Positions 35,759 to 44,605 are shown, counted from the stretch's first letter. The stretch is 64,000 nt of DNA from Lachnospiraceae bacterium (GCA_902363675.1 CABJAV010000001.1:372001-436000); one strand, 5' to 3'. Numbers and translations: made by a program. The notes: a model not told the origin generated them from the sequence alone.

Positions 35759-36307
35759 ATGCAGACAGACAACCAGTTAATCCGCAGAATTAAGAAAAAA
35801 CAGGATAAAAAAGCGGCGGATGAACTGATCCGGCGATACTACCGGGAAATCTATGCGTTTACCTACCGGCAGACCGGAGAGAGGGAACTTGCGCTTGATC
35901 TGACACAGGAAATTTTTATCACTGTTTTGCAGGGAATTTATGCGTTTGATGAGAAAAAGGCGGGCTTCCGCACCTGGGCATACCGTGTGGCAGCCAACAG
36001 GATCACAGATTATTATCGCAGTAAAAATTATCAAAAGGAAAAACTGCAACAGCCTCTGCAATGGGAAACAGAGGAGGAAAAAACTGTGCGTGATCTGGCG
36101 GAGCATATGGTTCAAAAAGAAGAGATTCGCCGGATTATGGATATTGTCGTTTCCTATGAGCGCGAATGGATTCGCATTTTTTAGAAAAAATGCTTTGAGG
36201 AGAAGACATTTGCGCAGATTGCAGAGGAGATGGATCTTGCGGAGAGTACCGTAAAGACCCGGTTTTACCAGATGTTAAAAAGGATTCGGCAGGAGGTGCA
36301 AAGATGA
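35759..36307 (+). pseudogene. ECF-type sigma factor interrupted by an in-frame amber codon
   Basis: The frame encodes a 182-codon ECF (sigma-70 group 4) factor. Region 2 is intact: LDLTQEIFITVLQGIYAF near residues 47-64 and FRTWAYRVAANRITDYYRS near 70-88. After residue 141 (EWIRIF) a TAG at 36182-36184 stops translation. The same frame continues for 40 codons with a normal region 4.2 (KTFAQIAEEMDLAESTVKTR), ending TGA at 36305-36307 in an ATGA overlap with the next gene. The lesion is a single-base change (for example TTG or CAG to TAG). Without region 4 the product should not recognise a -35 element. Read-through or a sequencing error are alternatives. A second ATG at 35755 is out of frame. 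It probably once controlled the ABC operon behind it. Confidence 0.88.
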
Positions 36308-37077
36308 AGGAAAAGGAATGGAAGAAAGAACAGAAGATACCACTGCTTCCAGTAGAATTCCCGGAGGATAGCGTTATGCAGAAGGAATGTCGTGCGATTG
36401 TGGAAAAAGCAATACCAAAGCGGCAGAGTCTATGGGAAAGAATCAAAGAAATTTACTGGGAACCGGGCATTCGTGCCATATTTTATCAGAGCGGAAGTAT
36501 CTGGCTTATAGTTGCCTGTCTGTATCTGGGAATCGGATGGCTTGGACAGTCATATGCAAAGCAGCCCGAAACGCAGATGATAATCGTGTTTTTAGGATTT
36601 CCTGTCTGTTTTCTGGTGTTTGCGGTGCTGGCATGGTGGCTGGATGCGCAGAACCACATGCAGGAGCTGATCGGCTCGCTTCATTATTCCCAGAGCTATC
36701 TGTCGGGACTTCGCATGCTGTATGCAGGCGTGATCATGATACTGGTCAATGTGACCGGAGCAGCTTTATTTACGGATGTTTCGGGAAAAACATTTGTGAG
36801 TATGGTTCTGGTGGGAAGCAGCAGTGTGTTTTTGTTTGCTTCGGTCTGTGTATATGCCTGCCACAAAGGCGCGGGTGGTCTGTTTTATGCAGGTCTGATC
36901 GCAGTCTGGGCGTGTGTGTGCGTGATTGCAAGGCTTGCGGGAACTGGCGTGCAGATGTTTCTTTTTACATCGGTTCCGCTGGCGGTGCACGGCGCGGTCA
37001 CTGCCGCAAGCTTTTGTCTTTTGTTCGTATCAATAGGAAAGGTGGAGAAAAAAGATGCTTACTCTTTCGCATGTTAG
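36304..37077 (+). CDS. Membrane protein of unknown function in the ECF-ABC operon
   Basis: The 257-residue protein has a soluble, charged N-terminus of about 60 residues (MKEKEWKKEQKIPLLPVEFP) and then about six hydrophobic segments. By position, directly after the ECF sigma gene with an ATGA overlap, it could be an anti-sigma factor, with the N-terminal part holding the sigma factor; the zinc-binding H-x3-C-x2-C motif of ZAS anti-sigma domains is absent. It could also be a component of the following ABC transporter. The ABC ATPase gene starts 23 nt before its stop. Family not recognised. Confidence 0.75.
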   Translation: MKEKEWKKEQKIPLLPVEFPEDSVMQKECRAIVEKAIPKRQSLWERIKEIYWEPGIRAIFYQSGSIWLIVACLYLGIGWLGQSYAKQPETQMIIVFLGFPVCFLVFAVLAWWLDAQNHMQELIGSLHYSQSYLSGLRMLYAGVIMILVNVTGAALFTDVSGKTFVSMVLVGSSSVFLFASVCVYACHKGAGGLFYAGLIAVWACVCVIARLAGTGVQMFLFTSVPLAVHGAVTAASFCLLFVSIGKVEKKDAYSFAC

Positions 37078-37918
37078 CAAAAGTTACGGAAAATTTCCGG
37101 CGGTGGAAGACATCAGTCTTGAGATGGAGCATGGGCTTTACGGAATGCTTGCCCCAAACGGTGCGGGAAAGACAACTCTCATAAAAATGATTGCAACCCT
37201 GCTGGTTCCTACACAGGGAGAAATTTTATGGGATGGGATTCCTGTTGCAAAACTCGGGGAAAAATACCGGGATCTGTTGGGGTATCTGCCGCAGCAGTTT
37301 GGATATTACAAAAACAACACACCCGTGCAGTATCTGGATTATCTGGCAGCACTTAAAAATATGCCAAAGCAGACCGCAAAAGAAAAGATAGAACAACTGC
37401 TTGAACTGGTCGGACTTTCTGATGTGGCAGATAAAAAAATGAAAAAATTTTCCGGAGGAATGATCCAGCGAGTGGGAATTGCACAGGCAATGTTAAATGA
37501 TCCGAAAATTCTGATACTGGATGAACCGACTGCGGGACTTGATCCAAAAGAGCGGGCGCGCTTCCGCAATATCCTGTCAACGTTGTCAAAGGACCGGATC
37601 GTCATTCTTTCCACGCATATTGTGTCGGATATTGAGTCGAATGCCAATCAGGTGATTCTGTTAAAAGAACGTAAACTATACCGGATGGACACGGTTTCCA
37701 ATATTTGTAAAACGCTTGATGGAAAGGTGTATGAGTGTGTGATGGAAGACCGTGCGTTTGATGCATTTCAAGACACGCATTTGATTCTTTCTGTGCGGCA
37801 GGAGCAGGAACACATGCAGGTGCGTTATTACAGCAGCAAGCCGGAGGAAGGCAGCATGAATTGTACGCCGAATCTGGAAGATGTATTTCTGGTTACTTAT
37901 CAGGAGGAACCGGCATGA
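37055..37918 (+). CDS. ABC transporter ATP-binding protein
   Basis: The 287-residue cytosolic ATPase has Walker A LAPNGAGKTT near residues 34-43, Q-loop GYLPQQFGYY, signature FSGGMIQRVGIAQAML, Walker B ILILDEPTAGLD and the switch His in LSTHIV. It resembles the CcmA/NatA group that drives export or immunity-type transporters with separate permeases. GGTGGAG lies 7 nt before the ATG, within the end of the preceding gene. Its stop overlaps the first permease (ATGA). Substrate unknown; ECF-linked ABC exporters often act in envelope-stress or peptide-antibiotic defence, which is only a guess here. Confidence 0.92.
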   Translation: MLTLSHVSKSYGKFPAVEDISLEMEHGLYGMLAPNGAGKTTLIKMIATLLVPTQGEILWDGIPVAKLGEKYRDLLGYLPQQFGYYKNNTPVQYLDYLAALKNMPKQTAKEKIEQLLELVGLSDVADKKMKKFSGGMIQRVGIAQAMLNDPKILILDEPTAGLDPKERARFRNILSTLSKDRIVILSTHIVSDIESNANQVILLKERKLYRMDTVSNICKTLDGKVYECVMEDRAFDAFQDTHLILSVRQEQEHMQVRYYSSKPEEGSMNCTPNLEDVFLVTYQEEPA

Positions 37919-39030
37919 AAATATTGATAAAAGAATGTAAAAAAATCATGGATATCCGGGTATTGCTTGTTATAGCAGTATTTACGGTGCTGTTTTACCA
38001 GTTGTTTTTAGAAGTGACGATTTATCCGGCGGGAGGGCAGACAACAGATTCCCCGTATGATATGCCGTTTTACGCCGAACTGATCGAAAGCTGGGGAACT
38101 TCGCTGCCGCGTGAGGACTGGTCGAAGCTGGATGAAAAAAGAAAAGAACTGGAAGAGGCATACACCCGGATCATTGCGGCGGATCCGGTTCTTGCAGATG
38201 CAAAAATTACGAATTATCAGGAATTTTCGAAGACACAGGAAACATTTTTTGATAAGGATACTTTAACCGATGAGGAAAAGAAAATCGATCAGGAACTGTC
38301 GCGTCTGGTTTTTGAGGATTCAAAAGGGTCAAAACTGTTTTTTGAACTTCAGGTGCTCGATCGGCTGGATGAATACAAAAATTTACAGAATGAAGACAGC
38401 CTCTCTCTAATGCCGAGTGGAATTTTTTATATTGTAGAAAAAGATATGAGAATGATGGGAATTCTGCTTCTGATTTGTTTTGCAATCCTTGCACTGCCGT
38501 ATCTGGTACGGGAACGGTTATGTCATGTGCTGCCGTTGTATGCGACGACCGCTACCGGGCGGAAAATTTTTGACAGACAGTTTCAGGCACTTGTGGCCTG
38601 CTGCGGTTTTGTGGGAATCGTACAATTTGGTATTTATGTACTGGTTTACGTCATAAAAGGACTGGCGGTATTCTGGAAAGGCGATTGTATCAACGATACG
38701 AGACTGCAGTTGTGGTGTAAAAATCTGCCGTTTGGTTTCTATATGCTGCTTCACATGCTGCTGGTTTTTGTGTTTGTGCTGGCTGCGGTTGTTTTGATTT
38801 ACCTGATCGGAAGAACGGCAGGCAATTACATTGCGGGAATTGCATTTGCCATTCCGGCATGCGCAGGAATTGGCTTTTTGCTGACACACATTTTTGTACA
38901 TCTGTTTCAGAAGCCGATGGATGAAAATAGCCTGCCTTATTCAGAAGTGCTTTGGATTCTGGGGTGGATTTTGGCATGCGCGTGCGTGCTGTGGCGGAAA
39001 ATGCACAGAGATCATTACAGAGATCTCTGA
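37915..39030 (+). CDS. ABC transporter permease, first
   Basis: The 371-residue membrane protein has one N-terminal hydrophobic segment (VLLVIAVFTVLFYQLFLEV), a long charged outward domain from about residue 40 to 190, then five hydrophobic segments in the second half. This is the ABC-2 type exporter permease layout. Start ATG 37915 has CAGGAGG upstream and a 4-nt overlap with the ATPase gene. The second permease follows after 28 nt and has the same topology, so the two likely form a heterodimer. Confidence 0.85.
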   Translation: MKILIKECKKIMDIRVLLVIAVFTVLFYQLFLEVTIYPAGGQTTDSPYDMPFYAELIESWGTSLPREDWSKLDEKRKELEEAYTRIIAADPVLADAKITNYQEFSKTQETFFDKDTLTDEEKKIDQELSRLVFEDSKGSKLFFELQVLDRLDEYKNLQNEDSLSLMPSGIFYIVEKDMRMMGILLLICFAILALPYLVRERLCHVLPLYATTATGRKIFDRQFQALVACCGFVGIVQFGIYVLVYVIKGLAVFWKGDCINDTRLQLWCKNLPFGFYMLLHMLLVFVFVLAAVVLIYLIGRTAGNYIAGIAFAIPACAGIGFLLTHIFVHLFQKPMDENSLPYSEVLWILGWILACACVLWRKMHRDHYRDL

Positions 39031-39058
39031 CGATAGATGAGTGTAAAGGAGAGAAAGA

Positions 39059-40171
39059 ATGCGCCTTTTGCAAAAAGAGTGTGGAAAATGTCTGCGGCAT
39101 CCGTTTCTGTGGATTGTCTGTATCGCATTTGGATTGTTTCAGTTTTTGAGTATCTATACCTATGTGGGAAATGCCGGCATGAGAAAGGAACTGCGGCAGA
39201 TGCATGTGGCTGTGACGGATGAGGAGACGGCAAGCCCGGAGTATGAAAGTGCCTATGCGGACTATAAAAAGACCTATGGTGGAATGTATGATACACTGGA
39301 TATGCGTAAGATTCTGGAACAGAAAGAAAAAAAGAGTGGATATGAACCGCAGGGAGTCTGGGGATCGTGGATTGTACGCAATTATGACCGATTGCAGAAG
39401 AGGGTGGAACAGATCAGAAAAACAGGGGAAGGCACTTATGACTTTTATCCGGGAAGTTGGTATAAACTGCACTCCACTTTGTATGGAAAACTGTGGAAGA
39501 ATCTGATTTTGCAGACCGCGGTTCTGATGATTCTTTCGATGCTGTATCTGATGGATTATGAGAGGATATATAAAACGCAGGATCTGGTTTTAGCGACTGC
39601 CGCTGGAAAGAAAATTATGGAAAAGAAAATGCTTGCGGGAGCGGTGTGCGGGCTGTTTTATGCCGGACTGCTTACAGTGTTTACCCTCTTGGTATTTTTC
39701 GCAGAGGTTCCGTTTCAGAACCTGTGGCATGTTCCGGTGGCGGCATGTATGGTTGCGGAGCCGCGGCTGCAGATGATGTATCCATTTGTCACGTTCTGGC
39801 GGCTGGAACAGTGGCAATATCTTTTGCTTGCGCTGTTGGTACTTGTGGGACTTCTTGGGATCGTTGCGGCTGTTACTGCCGCAGTGCAGTTGTTTTTACA
39901 GAACAGTTATTTTTCGTTTGCGGGATTGGGGCTTCTTTTTATGGGGGCATATCTGCTTGCCTATGTGCAGATGGGAAATGTGTGGGATCTTATCCGGGAA
40001 TTATTTAATCCCACAGTACTGTATGCAACCAGCGGAGGCTGGTTTATGGAAAATGATCTGTGCCTGTCGTTTGCAGGAAATGAATTTGCCGTGTTATTCT
40101 GCAGTGGAACGGTTGCCGTTTGTCTGCTGGTTGTGGGAAAACGCAGATACCATAGGTTGGATGTAATATAG
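39059..40171 (+). CDS. ABC transporter permease, second
   Basis: The 370-residue membrane protein has the same topology as its upstream neighbour: TM1 at about residues 16-35, a Tyr/Lys-rich outward domain to about residue 145, then five or six hydrophobic segments. Both begin with a similar amphipathic segment (KECKKI and KECGKC), which suggests a gene duplication. AAAGGAGAG precedes the ATG. It ends the operon; a terminator shared with the convergent ABC exporter gene follows. Confidence 0.85.
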   Translation: MRLLQKECGKCLRHPFLWIVCIAFGLFQFLSIYTYVGNAGMRKELRQMHVAVTDEETASPEYESAYADYKKTYGGMYDTLDMRKILEQKEKKSGYEPQGVWGSWIVRNYDRLQKRVEQIRKTGEGTYDFYPGSWYKLHSTLYGKLWKNLILQTAVLMILSMLYLMDYERIYKTQDLVLATAAGKKIMEKKMLAGAVCGLFYAGLLTVFTLLVFFAEVPFQNLWHVPVAACMVAEPRLQMMYPFVTFWRLEQWQYLLLALLVLVGLLGIVAAVTAAVQLFLQNSYFSFAGLGLLFMGAYLLAYVQMGNVWDLIRELFNPTVLYATSGGWFMENDLCLSFAGNEFAVLFCSGTVAVCLLVVGKRRYHRLDVI

Positions 40172-40240
40172 GACCGAAGTACAATTGGCGGGGAAGTGTA
40201 AAATAGCAATGTTGAATGGAAAATGAAAAAGAGTAAGACA

Positions 40241-40275
40241 AAAATGCTGTAGGTTTGAAAACATACAGCATTTTT
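40241..40275. terminator. Bidirectional terminator
   Basis: AAAATGCTGTA (40241-40251) pairs with TACAGCATTTT (40264-40274). A run of A on the left and T on the right let it serve both the permease operon and the convergent ABC exporter. Confidence 0.88.
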
Positions 40276-40284
40276 GCTAGTTTA

Positions 40285-42180
40285 CTATACACTTTTTCCG
40301 GTATAAAGCTGATAATATTTTCCTTTGGCTGCAATGAGCTGGTCGTGATTTCCACGTTCGATGACACGGCCCTGTTCGAGTACGATGATACAATCACTGT
40401 TTCGGACGGTGGACAGGCGGTGTGCAATGACAAAGGTCGTTCTTCCGGCCATCAGTTTATCCATACCATCCTGTACGATACGCTCGGTACGGGTATCGAT
40501 GGAACTGGTTGCTTCATCGAGAATCAGAACCGGTGGATTTGCGATTGCTGCGCGGGCAATCGCAATCATCTGGCGCTGTCCCTGGCTTAAGTTGGCTCCG
40601 TCTCCGGTGAGAACCGTCTGGTAGCCGTCTGGCAGCTGACGGATAAAGGTGTCAGCATTGGCAAGGCGTGCAGCCGCATATACTTCTTCATCGGTTGCAT
40701 CGAGCTTACCATAACGGATATTTTCCATAACGGTTGCGGTAAACAGGTGCGTATCCTGCAATACAATGCCAAGGGAATGGCGCAGGTCAGCTTTTTTGAT
40801 CTTGTTGATGTTGATACCATCGTAACGGATTTTTCCGTCCTGAATATCGTAGAAACGATTAATCAGGTTTGTGATGGTTGTTTTACCGGCACCGGTGGAG
40901 CCGACAAAAGCAATTTTCTGTCCCGGGGTAGCGTAGAGATCTACGTTGTGCAGAACGATTTTTTCCGGAACATATCCAAAGTCCACATCATCAAATACGA
41001 CATCTCCGGTCAGATGGATGTAATCTACGGAACCATCTGCCTGATGTACATGTTTCCAGGCCCAGATGCCGGTGTTTTCGGTGGTCTCAGTCAGAACACC
41101 GTTCTCTTCTCTGGCATTGACCAGTGTAACATATCCATCGTCGGTTTCCGGCTTCTCGTCAAGAAGTTTGAAGATTCGCTCGCTTCCGGCCAATGCCATA
41201 ACCACACTGTTGAGCTGCATACTCACCTGAGAGATTGGCATGTTGAAACTCTTGTTGAATGTAAGAAAACTTGCAAGTTTTCCAAGGGTGAGCCCTCCGA
41301 AACCACTCAAAGCCATGACACCACCGATCATGGCACAGAGCACATAACTTAGATTTCCAATCTGTGCATTGACAGGTCCAAGATAGTTGGAGTAACGGTT
41401 GGCATTGTAAGCACTGTCAAACAGTTGATCGTTTAATTTGTTGAAATCTTCAATATTTTGCTGCTCGTGTGTAAATACTTTTACAACTTTCTGGCCGTTT
41501 AGCATTTCTTCGATAAAACCGTTCACTTTACCGAGATCTTCCTGCTGTGCAAGGAAGTAGCGGCTGGAAAAAGAGGCAAATTTTCCAGTTATGAACACGG
41601 TGATTGCAACCATGATCAGTGTGATGACCGTAAGCGGAATATTTAAAATGATCATATAGATAAATACGTTTACAATTGTTACCACACTGTTTAAAAGCTG
41701 TGGAATACTCTGGCTGATGACCTGACGCAAAGTATCGATGTCGTTCGTGTAGACGGACATGATGTCACCGTGAGAGTGCGTATCAAAATACCGGATCGGA
41801 AGATCCTGCATATGGGTAAACAGATCATCACGCAGATGTTTGATACTTCCCTGTGAAATATAGATCAAAAGCTTATTGTAGGCAAATGTAGCGATGACAC
41901 CAAGGGCATAAAAGCCGGCCACGCGACCGATGGCACCAAGCAGAGCACTGTAATCGTTGCTGTGATTCTGAACCATTGGAGTGATATAGTCATCAATCAG
42001 TGTCTGCATAAACATCGTTCCCTGTGTGTTGCAGAGGACGCTTAATAAAATGCCGATGATAACAAGAATATATAATACGCCGTAGCGTTTGAAAACATAA
42101 CCCATCAGTCTTGCAAACAGTTTTCCCGGATTTTTGATTTTTGGTTTCGGACCTTTTGGTCCGCGTCCTGGTCCTGGCAT
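40285..42180 (-). CDS. Heterodimeric ABC exporter, subunit with consensus ATP site
   Basis: The 631-residue half-transporter has an N-terminal Gly/Pro/Lys-rich cytoplasmic segment (MPGPGRGPKGPKPK), six hydrophobic segments to about residue 340, and a C-terminal ATPase domain. Its motifs are canonical for hydrolysis: GSTGAGKTT, the signature NLSQGQRQ, Walker B LILDEATSSID with the catalytic Glu, and the switch His in VIAHRLS. It pairs with the partner encoded upstream, which has a degenerate site. Its ATG shares one base with the partner's stop codon. Probable drug or lipid exporter controlled by the divergent MarR gene. Confidence 0.92.
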   Translation of the reverse strand: MPGPGRGPKGPKPKIKNPGKLFARLMGYVFKRYGVLYILVIIGILLSVLCNTQGTMFMQTLIDDYITPMVQNHSNDYSALLGAIGRVAGFYALGVIATFAYNKLLIYISQGSIKHLRDDLFTHMQDLPIRYFDTHSHGDIMSVYTNDIDTLRQVISQSIPQLLNSVVTIVNVFIYMIILNIPLTVITLIMVAITVFITGKFASFSSRYFLAQQEDLGKVNGFIEEMLNGQKVVKVFTHEQQNIEDFNKLNDQLFDSAYNANRYSNYLGPVNAQIGNLSYVLCAMIGGVMALSGFGGLTLGKLASFLTFNKSFNMPISQVSMQLNSVVMALAGSERIFKLLDEKPETDDGYVTLVNAREENGVLTETTENTGIWAWKHVHQADGSVDYIHLTGDVVFDDVDFGYVPEKIVLHNVDLYATPGQKIAFVGSTGAGKTTITNLINRFYDIQDGKIRYDGININKIKKADLRHSLGIVLQDTHLFTATVMENIRYGKLDATDEEVYAAARLANADTFIRQLPDGYQTVLTGDGANLSQGQRQMIAIARAAIANPPVLILDEATSSIDTRTERIVQDGMDKLMAGRTTFVIAHRLSTVRNSDCIIVLEQGRVIERGNHDQLIAAKGKYYQLYTGKSV

Positions 42181-43928
42181 TATGCGGCACCTCCTTCGTC
42201 AAAATCTCCGCCACCCTGTGTCTGCGATTCATACACATCACGGTAGATAGCGTTGGTCTGTAAAAGTTCTTCGTGAGTACCGAAACCGTCCAGATGACCG
42301 TCATCTAAGACGATAATATGATCGGCATCCATAACCGAAGAGATACGTTGTGCAATAATAATTTTTGTTGTGCCCGGGATTGCTTCGCGGAATGCTTTAC
42401 GGATGCGGGCATCCGTTGCTGTATCCACGGCGCTGGTACTGTCATCGAGAATCAGCACTTTTGGCTTTTTCAACAGGGCGCGTGCGATACACAGACGCTG
42501 TTTCTGACCACCGGATACATTGGTTCCGCCCTGTTCGATGTGGGTATTGTATTTGTCCGGAAATGTCTGGATGAATTCATCTGCACACGCCTGTTTGCAG
42601 GCTTCGATGCATTGCTCTTCGGTTGCGTTCGGATCACCCCAGCGCAGGTTGTCAAGAATGCTGCCTGAAAAAAGCACATTCTGTTGCAGAACAACGGACA
42701 CTTCATTTCGCAGCGTATCCAGATCGTAGCTGCGGACATCTTTGCCTCCGACATAGACTGCGCCTTCGTTGACATCGTAAAGGCGGCTGATCAGGTTGAC
42801 CAGAGATGATTTTGAACTTCCGGTTCCACCGACGATACCGATGGTCTCTCCGGAGGCGATGGATAGATTGATATCATCCAGTACCGGAACCTCGGCAGAA
42901 GCAGAGTAGCGGAAAGTAACATGCTCAAAGCGAATGCTTCCGTCTTTGATTTCATAACATGGATCTTCCGGGTTATGCAGTGTGCTTTCTTCATTGATGA
43001 CTTCTGCGATACGTCGTGCACTTGCGATACTCATGGAAATCATAACGAATACCATGGAGAGCATCATCAGGCTCATCAGAATGTTCATACAGTAGGTAAG
43101 CATTGCCATAAGATCACCGGTATCCAAAGTCGATCCAATAACCATATGTGCACCGAACCAGCTGATCAGAAGAATGCAGAAGTATACAGTAAACTGCATC
43201 AGTGGCGAGTTCCATACGACAACGGACTCTGCCCGGAAAAGCATGTTGTAGATGTTCTGGCTTGCTTTTTTGAAACGCTTTTTTTCGTAATCGCCACGTA
43301 CATAGGCTTTTACGACGCGGATTGCGGATACATTTTCCTGTACACTTTCATTCAGATCATCGTATTTTTTGAACGCTTCCTGAAAGTAGTTCATGGCGCG
43401 GCGCACAATAAAGGCAAGACATCCACCGAGAAGGATGACCGCAACCAGATAGATACAGGCAAGTTTCGGACTGATGAAAAATGACATGAACATTGCTACG
43501 ATCAGCGTAGATAATGCACGTACACACATACGCAGAATCATCTGGTAAGAGTTCTGTATGTTTGTGACGTCGGTGGTCAGTCGTGTGACAAGACTCGAAG
43601 TATTGAATTTGTCAATATTGGCAAAGGAATATGTCTGAATTTTTTCAAACATTGCTTTGCGCAGGTTGCGTCCAAGACCCATAGAAGCCATGGCTCCGTA
43701 TTTGGCGGCCAGTAAGCCGAAGGTCAGGGAGAAGATGGCAGTGATGATCATAATGCCACCGGTTACGTAAATATGATGGGTGTCGCCTTTGTTCACACCC
43801 TCATTAATGATGGAAGCCATCAGAAGCGGAATGATCATTTCCATGATGACTTCGCAGAAGGCAAAGACCGGAGTCAGAATGGATGACTTCGTAAACTCTT
43901 TGACCTGTGCAAGTAGTGTTTTTAACAT
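42180..43928 (-). CDS. Heterodimeric ABC exporter, subunit with degenerate ATP site
   Basis: The 582-residue half-transporter has six hydrophobic segments and a C-terminal ATPase domain. Walker A reads GGTGSSKSS. Walker B reads LILDDSTSAVD, with Asp in place of the catalytic Glu, and the switch His is Gln in IIAQRIS. This pattern marks the non-hydrolysing subunit of TM287/288- and LmrCD-like exporters. The signature VSGGQKQR is consensus, as expected because it completes the partner's active site. ATG 43928 follows AGAGGGG by 6 nt; the frame continues 9 codons upstream without a site. Confidence 0.92.
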   Translation of the reverse strand: MLKTLLAQVKEFTKSSILTPVFAFCEVIMEMIIPLLMASIINEGVNKGDTHHIYVTGGIMIITAIFSLTFGLLAAKYGAMASMGLGRNLRKAMFEKIQTYSFANIDKFNTSSLVTRLTTDVTNIQNSYQMILRMCVRALSTLIVAMFMSFFISPKLACIYLVAVILLGGCLAFIVRRAMNYFQEAFKKYDDLNESVQENVSAIRVVKAYVRGDYEKKRFKKASQNIYNMLFRAESVVVWNSPLMQFTVYFCILLISWFGAHMVIGSTLDTGDLMAMLTYCMNILMSLMMLSMVFVMISMSIASARRIAEVINEESTLHNPEDPCYEIKDGSIRFEHVTFRYSASAEVPVLDDINLSIASGETIGIVGGTGSSKSSLVNLISRLYDVNEGAVYVGGKDVRSYDLDTLRNEVSVVLQQNVLFSGSILDNLRWGDPNATEEQCIEACKQACADEFIQTFPDKYNTHIEQGGTNVSGGQKQRLCIARALLKKPKVLILDDSTSAVDTATDARIRKAFREAIPGTTKIIIAQRISSVMDADHIIVLDDGHLDGFGTHEELLQTNAIYRDVYESQTQGGGDFDEGGAA

Positions 43929-43980
43929 AATGTCCCCTCTTTCTGAAATATTCACAAACTTATGAAAAGCGGGTTGCTTT

Positions 43981-44008
43981 TTGAAAGTTAGTGTGCTAAA
44001 TATATGTT
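43981..44008 (+). promoter_or_regulatory. Possible promoter for the MarR gene
   Basis: TTGAAA (43981-43986) and TATGTT (44003-44008) with a 16-bp spacer. It overlaps the opposite-strand promoter of the ABC genes. Confidence 0.45.
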
Positions 44009-44010
44009 AG
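43988..44010. promoter_or_regulatory. Candidate MarR operator
   Basis: Two adjoining imperfect palindromes share a CTAA: TTAGTGTGCTAA (43988-43999) and CTAAATATATGTTAG (43996-44010). The second covers the -10 of the ABC promoter. Binding by the adjacent MarR protein is inference. Confidence 0.45.
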
Positions 44011-44032
44011 ACCATGACTTTTATATTGTCAA
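44004..44032 (-). promoter_or_regulatory. Sigma-A promoter for the heterodimeric ABC exporter
   Basis: Read on the minus strand, TTGACA (44027-44032) and TAACAT (44004-44009) with a 17-bp spacer, about 75 bp before the start codon. Confidence 0.7.
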
Positions 44033-44066
44033 TACAGAAAAAATAATTAAGTAGAGGAGAGCAGAT

Positions 44067-44534
44067 ATGTCTTGCAAAAATGGAAAACCGGATCATCTAG
44101 GTCACCGTTTTCGGGTCATCCACAATATGATCGACAAGTATTTTCAGAAGAACAGAGAGGCCGGCAGAGCATGCAACCTTACGAGGGCGCAGTGCGGAGC
44201 CATTCATTATTTCTATGATCATCGGGAGGAAGACATCTTCCAGAAAGATTTTGAGGCGGAATTTTCCATATCCGGGGCGACGGCTACAAATATATTAAAA
44301 GTACTGGAGCGGGAAAAACTGATCGAACGGATTCCGATGAAGGAAGATGGGCGTCTCAAAAAAATTGTGTTGCTCGATGCGGGGGCACAGGTTCATGAGG
44401 AGGCATACACCAATATCTTGTATATGGAAAAAACTTTAACAAAAGGAATGAATGCCGATGAAATTGCAAATCTAAGGCAATTGTTGGATAAAGTGATACA
44501 CAATTTGGAAGATTTGCAGGAATTGCAAGGATAA
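44067..44534 (+). CDS. MarR-family transcriptional regulator
   Basis: The 155-residue protein has the MarR winged-helix fold. The recognition region is DFEAEFSISGATATNILKVL near residues 54-73, and the wing is IERIPMKEDGRLKKIVL. Helices for dimerisation lie at both ends. Members repress drug exporters and release DNA on binding small phenolic or drug-like ligands. GTAGAGGAG precedes the ATG. The gene is divergent from the two-gene ABC exporter with a shared palindrome between them, so autorepression and repression of the exporter are likely. Confidence 0.9.
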   Translation: MSCKNGKPDHLGHRFRVIHNMIDKYFQKNREAGRACNLTRAQCGAIHYFYDHREEDIFQKDFEAEFSISGATATNILKVLEREKLIERIPMKEDGRLKKIVLLDAGAQVHEEAYTNILYMEKTLTKGMNADEIANLRQLLDKVIHNLEDLQELQG

Positions 44535-44550
44535 TTTTGTGCAAAAATAA

Positions 44551-44566
44551 CCACATAATATTGGCG
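44551..44566. promoter_or_regulatory. NrdR box, upstream copy
   Basis: CCACATAATATTGGCG is an imperfect match to the ACACWATATATWGTGT consensus. It lies 32 bp from the second box, three helical turns, the spacing typical of NrdR sites. Confidence 0.6.
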
Positions 44567-44573
44567 TGACTTA

Positions 44574-44601
44574 TTGACAAGAACACAAGATATAGTGTAA
44601 T
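44574..44601 (+). promoter_or_regulatory. Sigma-A promoter for nrdD
   Basis: TTGACA (44574-44579) and TGTAAT (44596-44601) with a 16-bp spacer that is filled by the second NrdR box. Confidence 0.75.
44583..44598. promoter_or_regulatory. NrdR box, downstream copy
   Basis: ACACAAGATATAGTGT agrees with the NrdR consensus ACACWATATATWGTGT in all but one or two places. It sits between the -35 and -10, so bound NrdR would block RNA polymerase. Confidence 0.8.
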
Positions 44602-44605
44602 CTTG

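Noticed and set aside
36387..37184. Open frame of 265 codons overlapping the membrane protein and ABC ATPase genes
   Set aside because: It runs in another frame of the same strand, is rich in Cys and Arg, has no ribosome site, and the overlapped genes show clear membrane and ATPase motifs.
38690..39472. 260-codon antisense frame across the two permease genes
   Set aside because: No ribosome site, low-complexity peptide, and it spans the junction of two well-supported genes.
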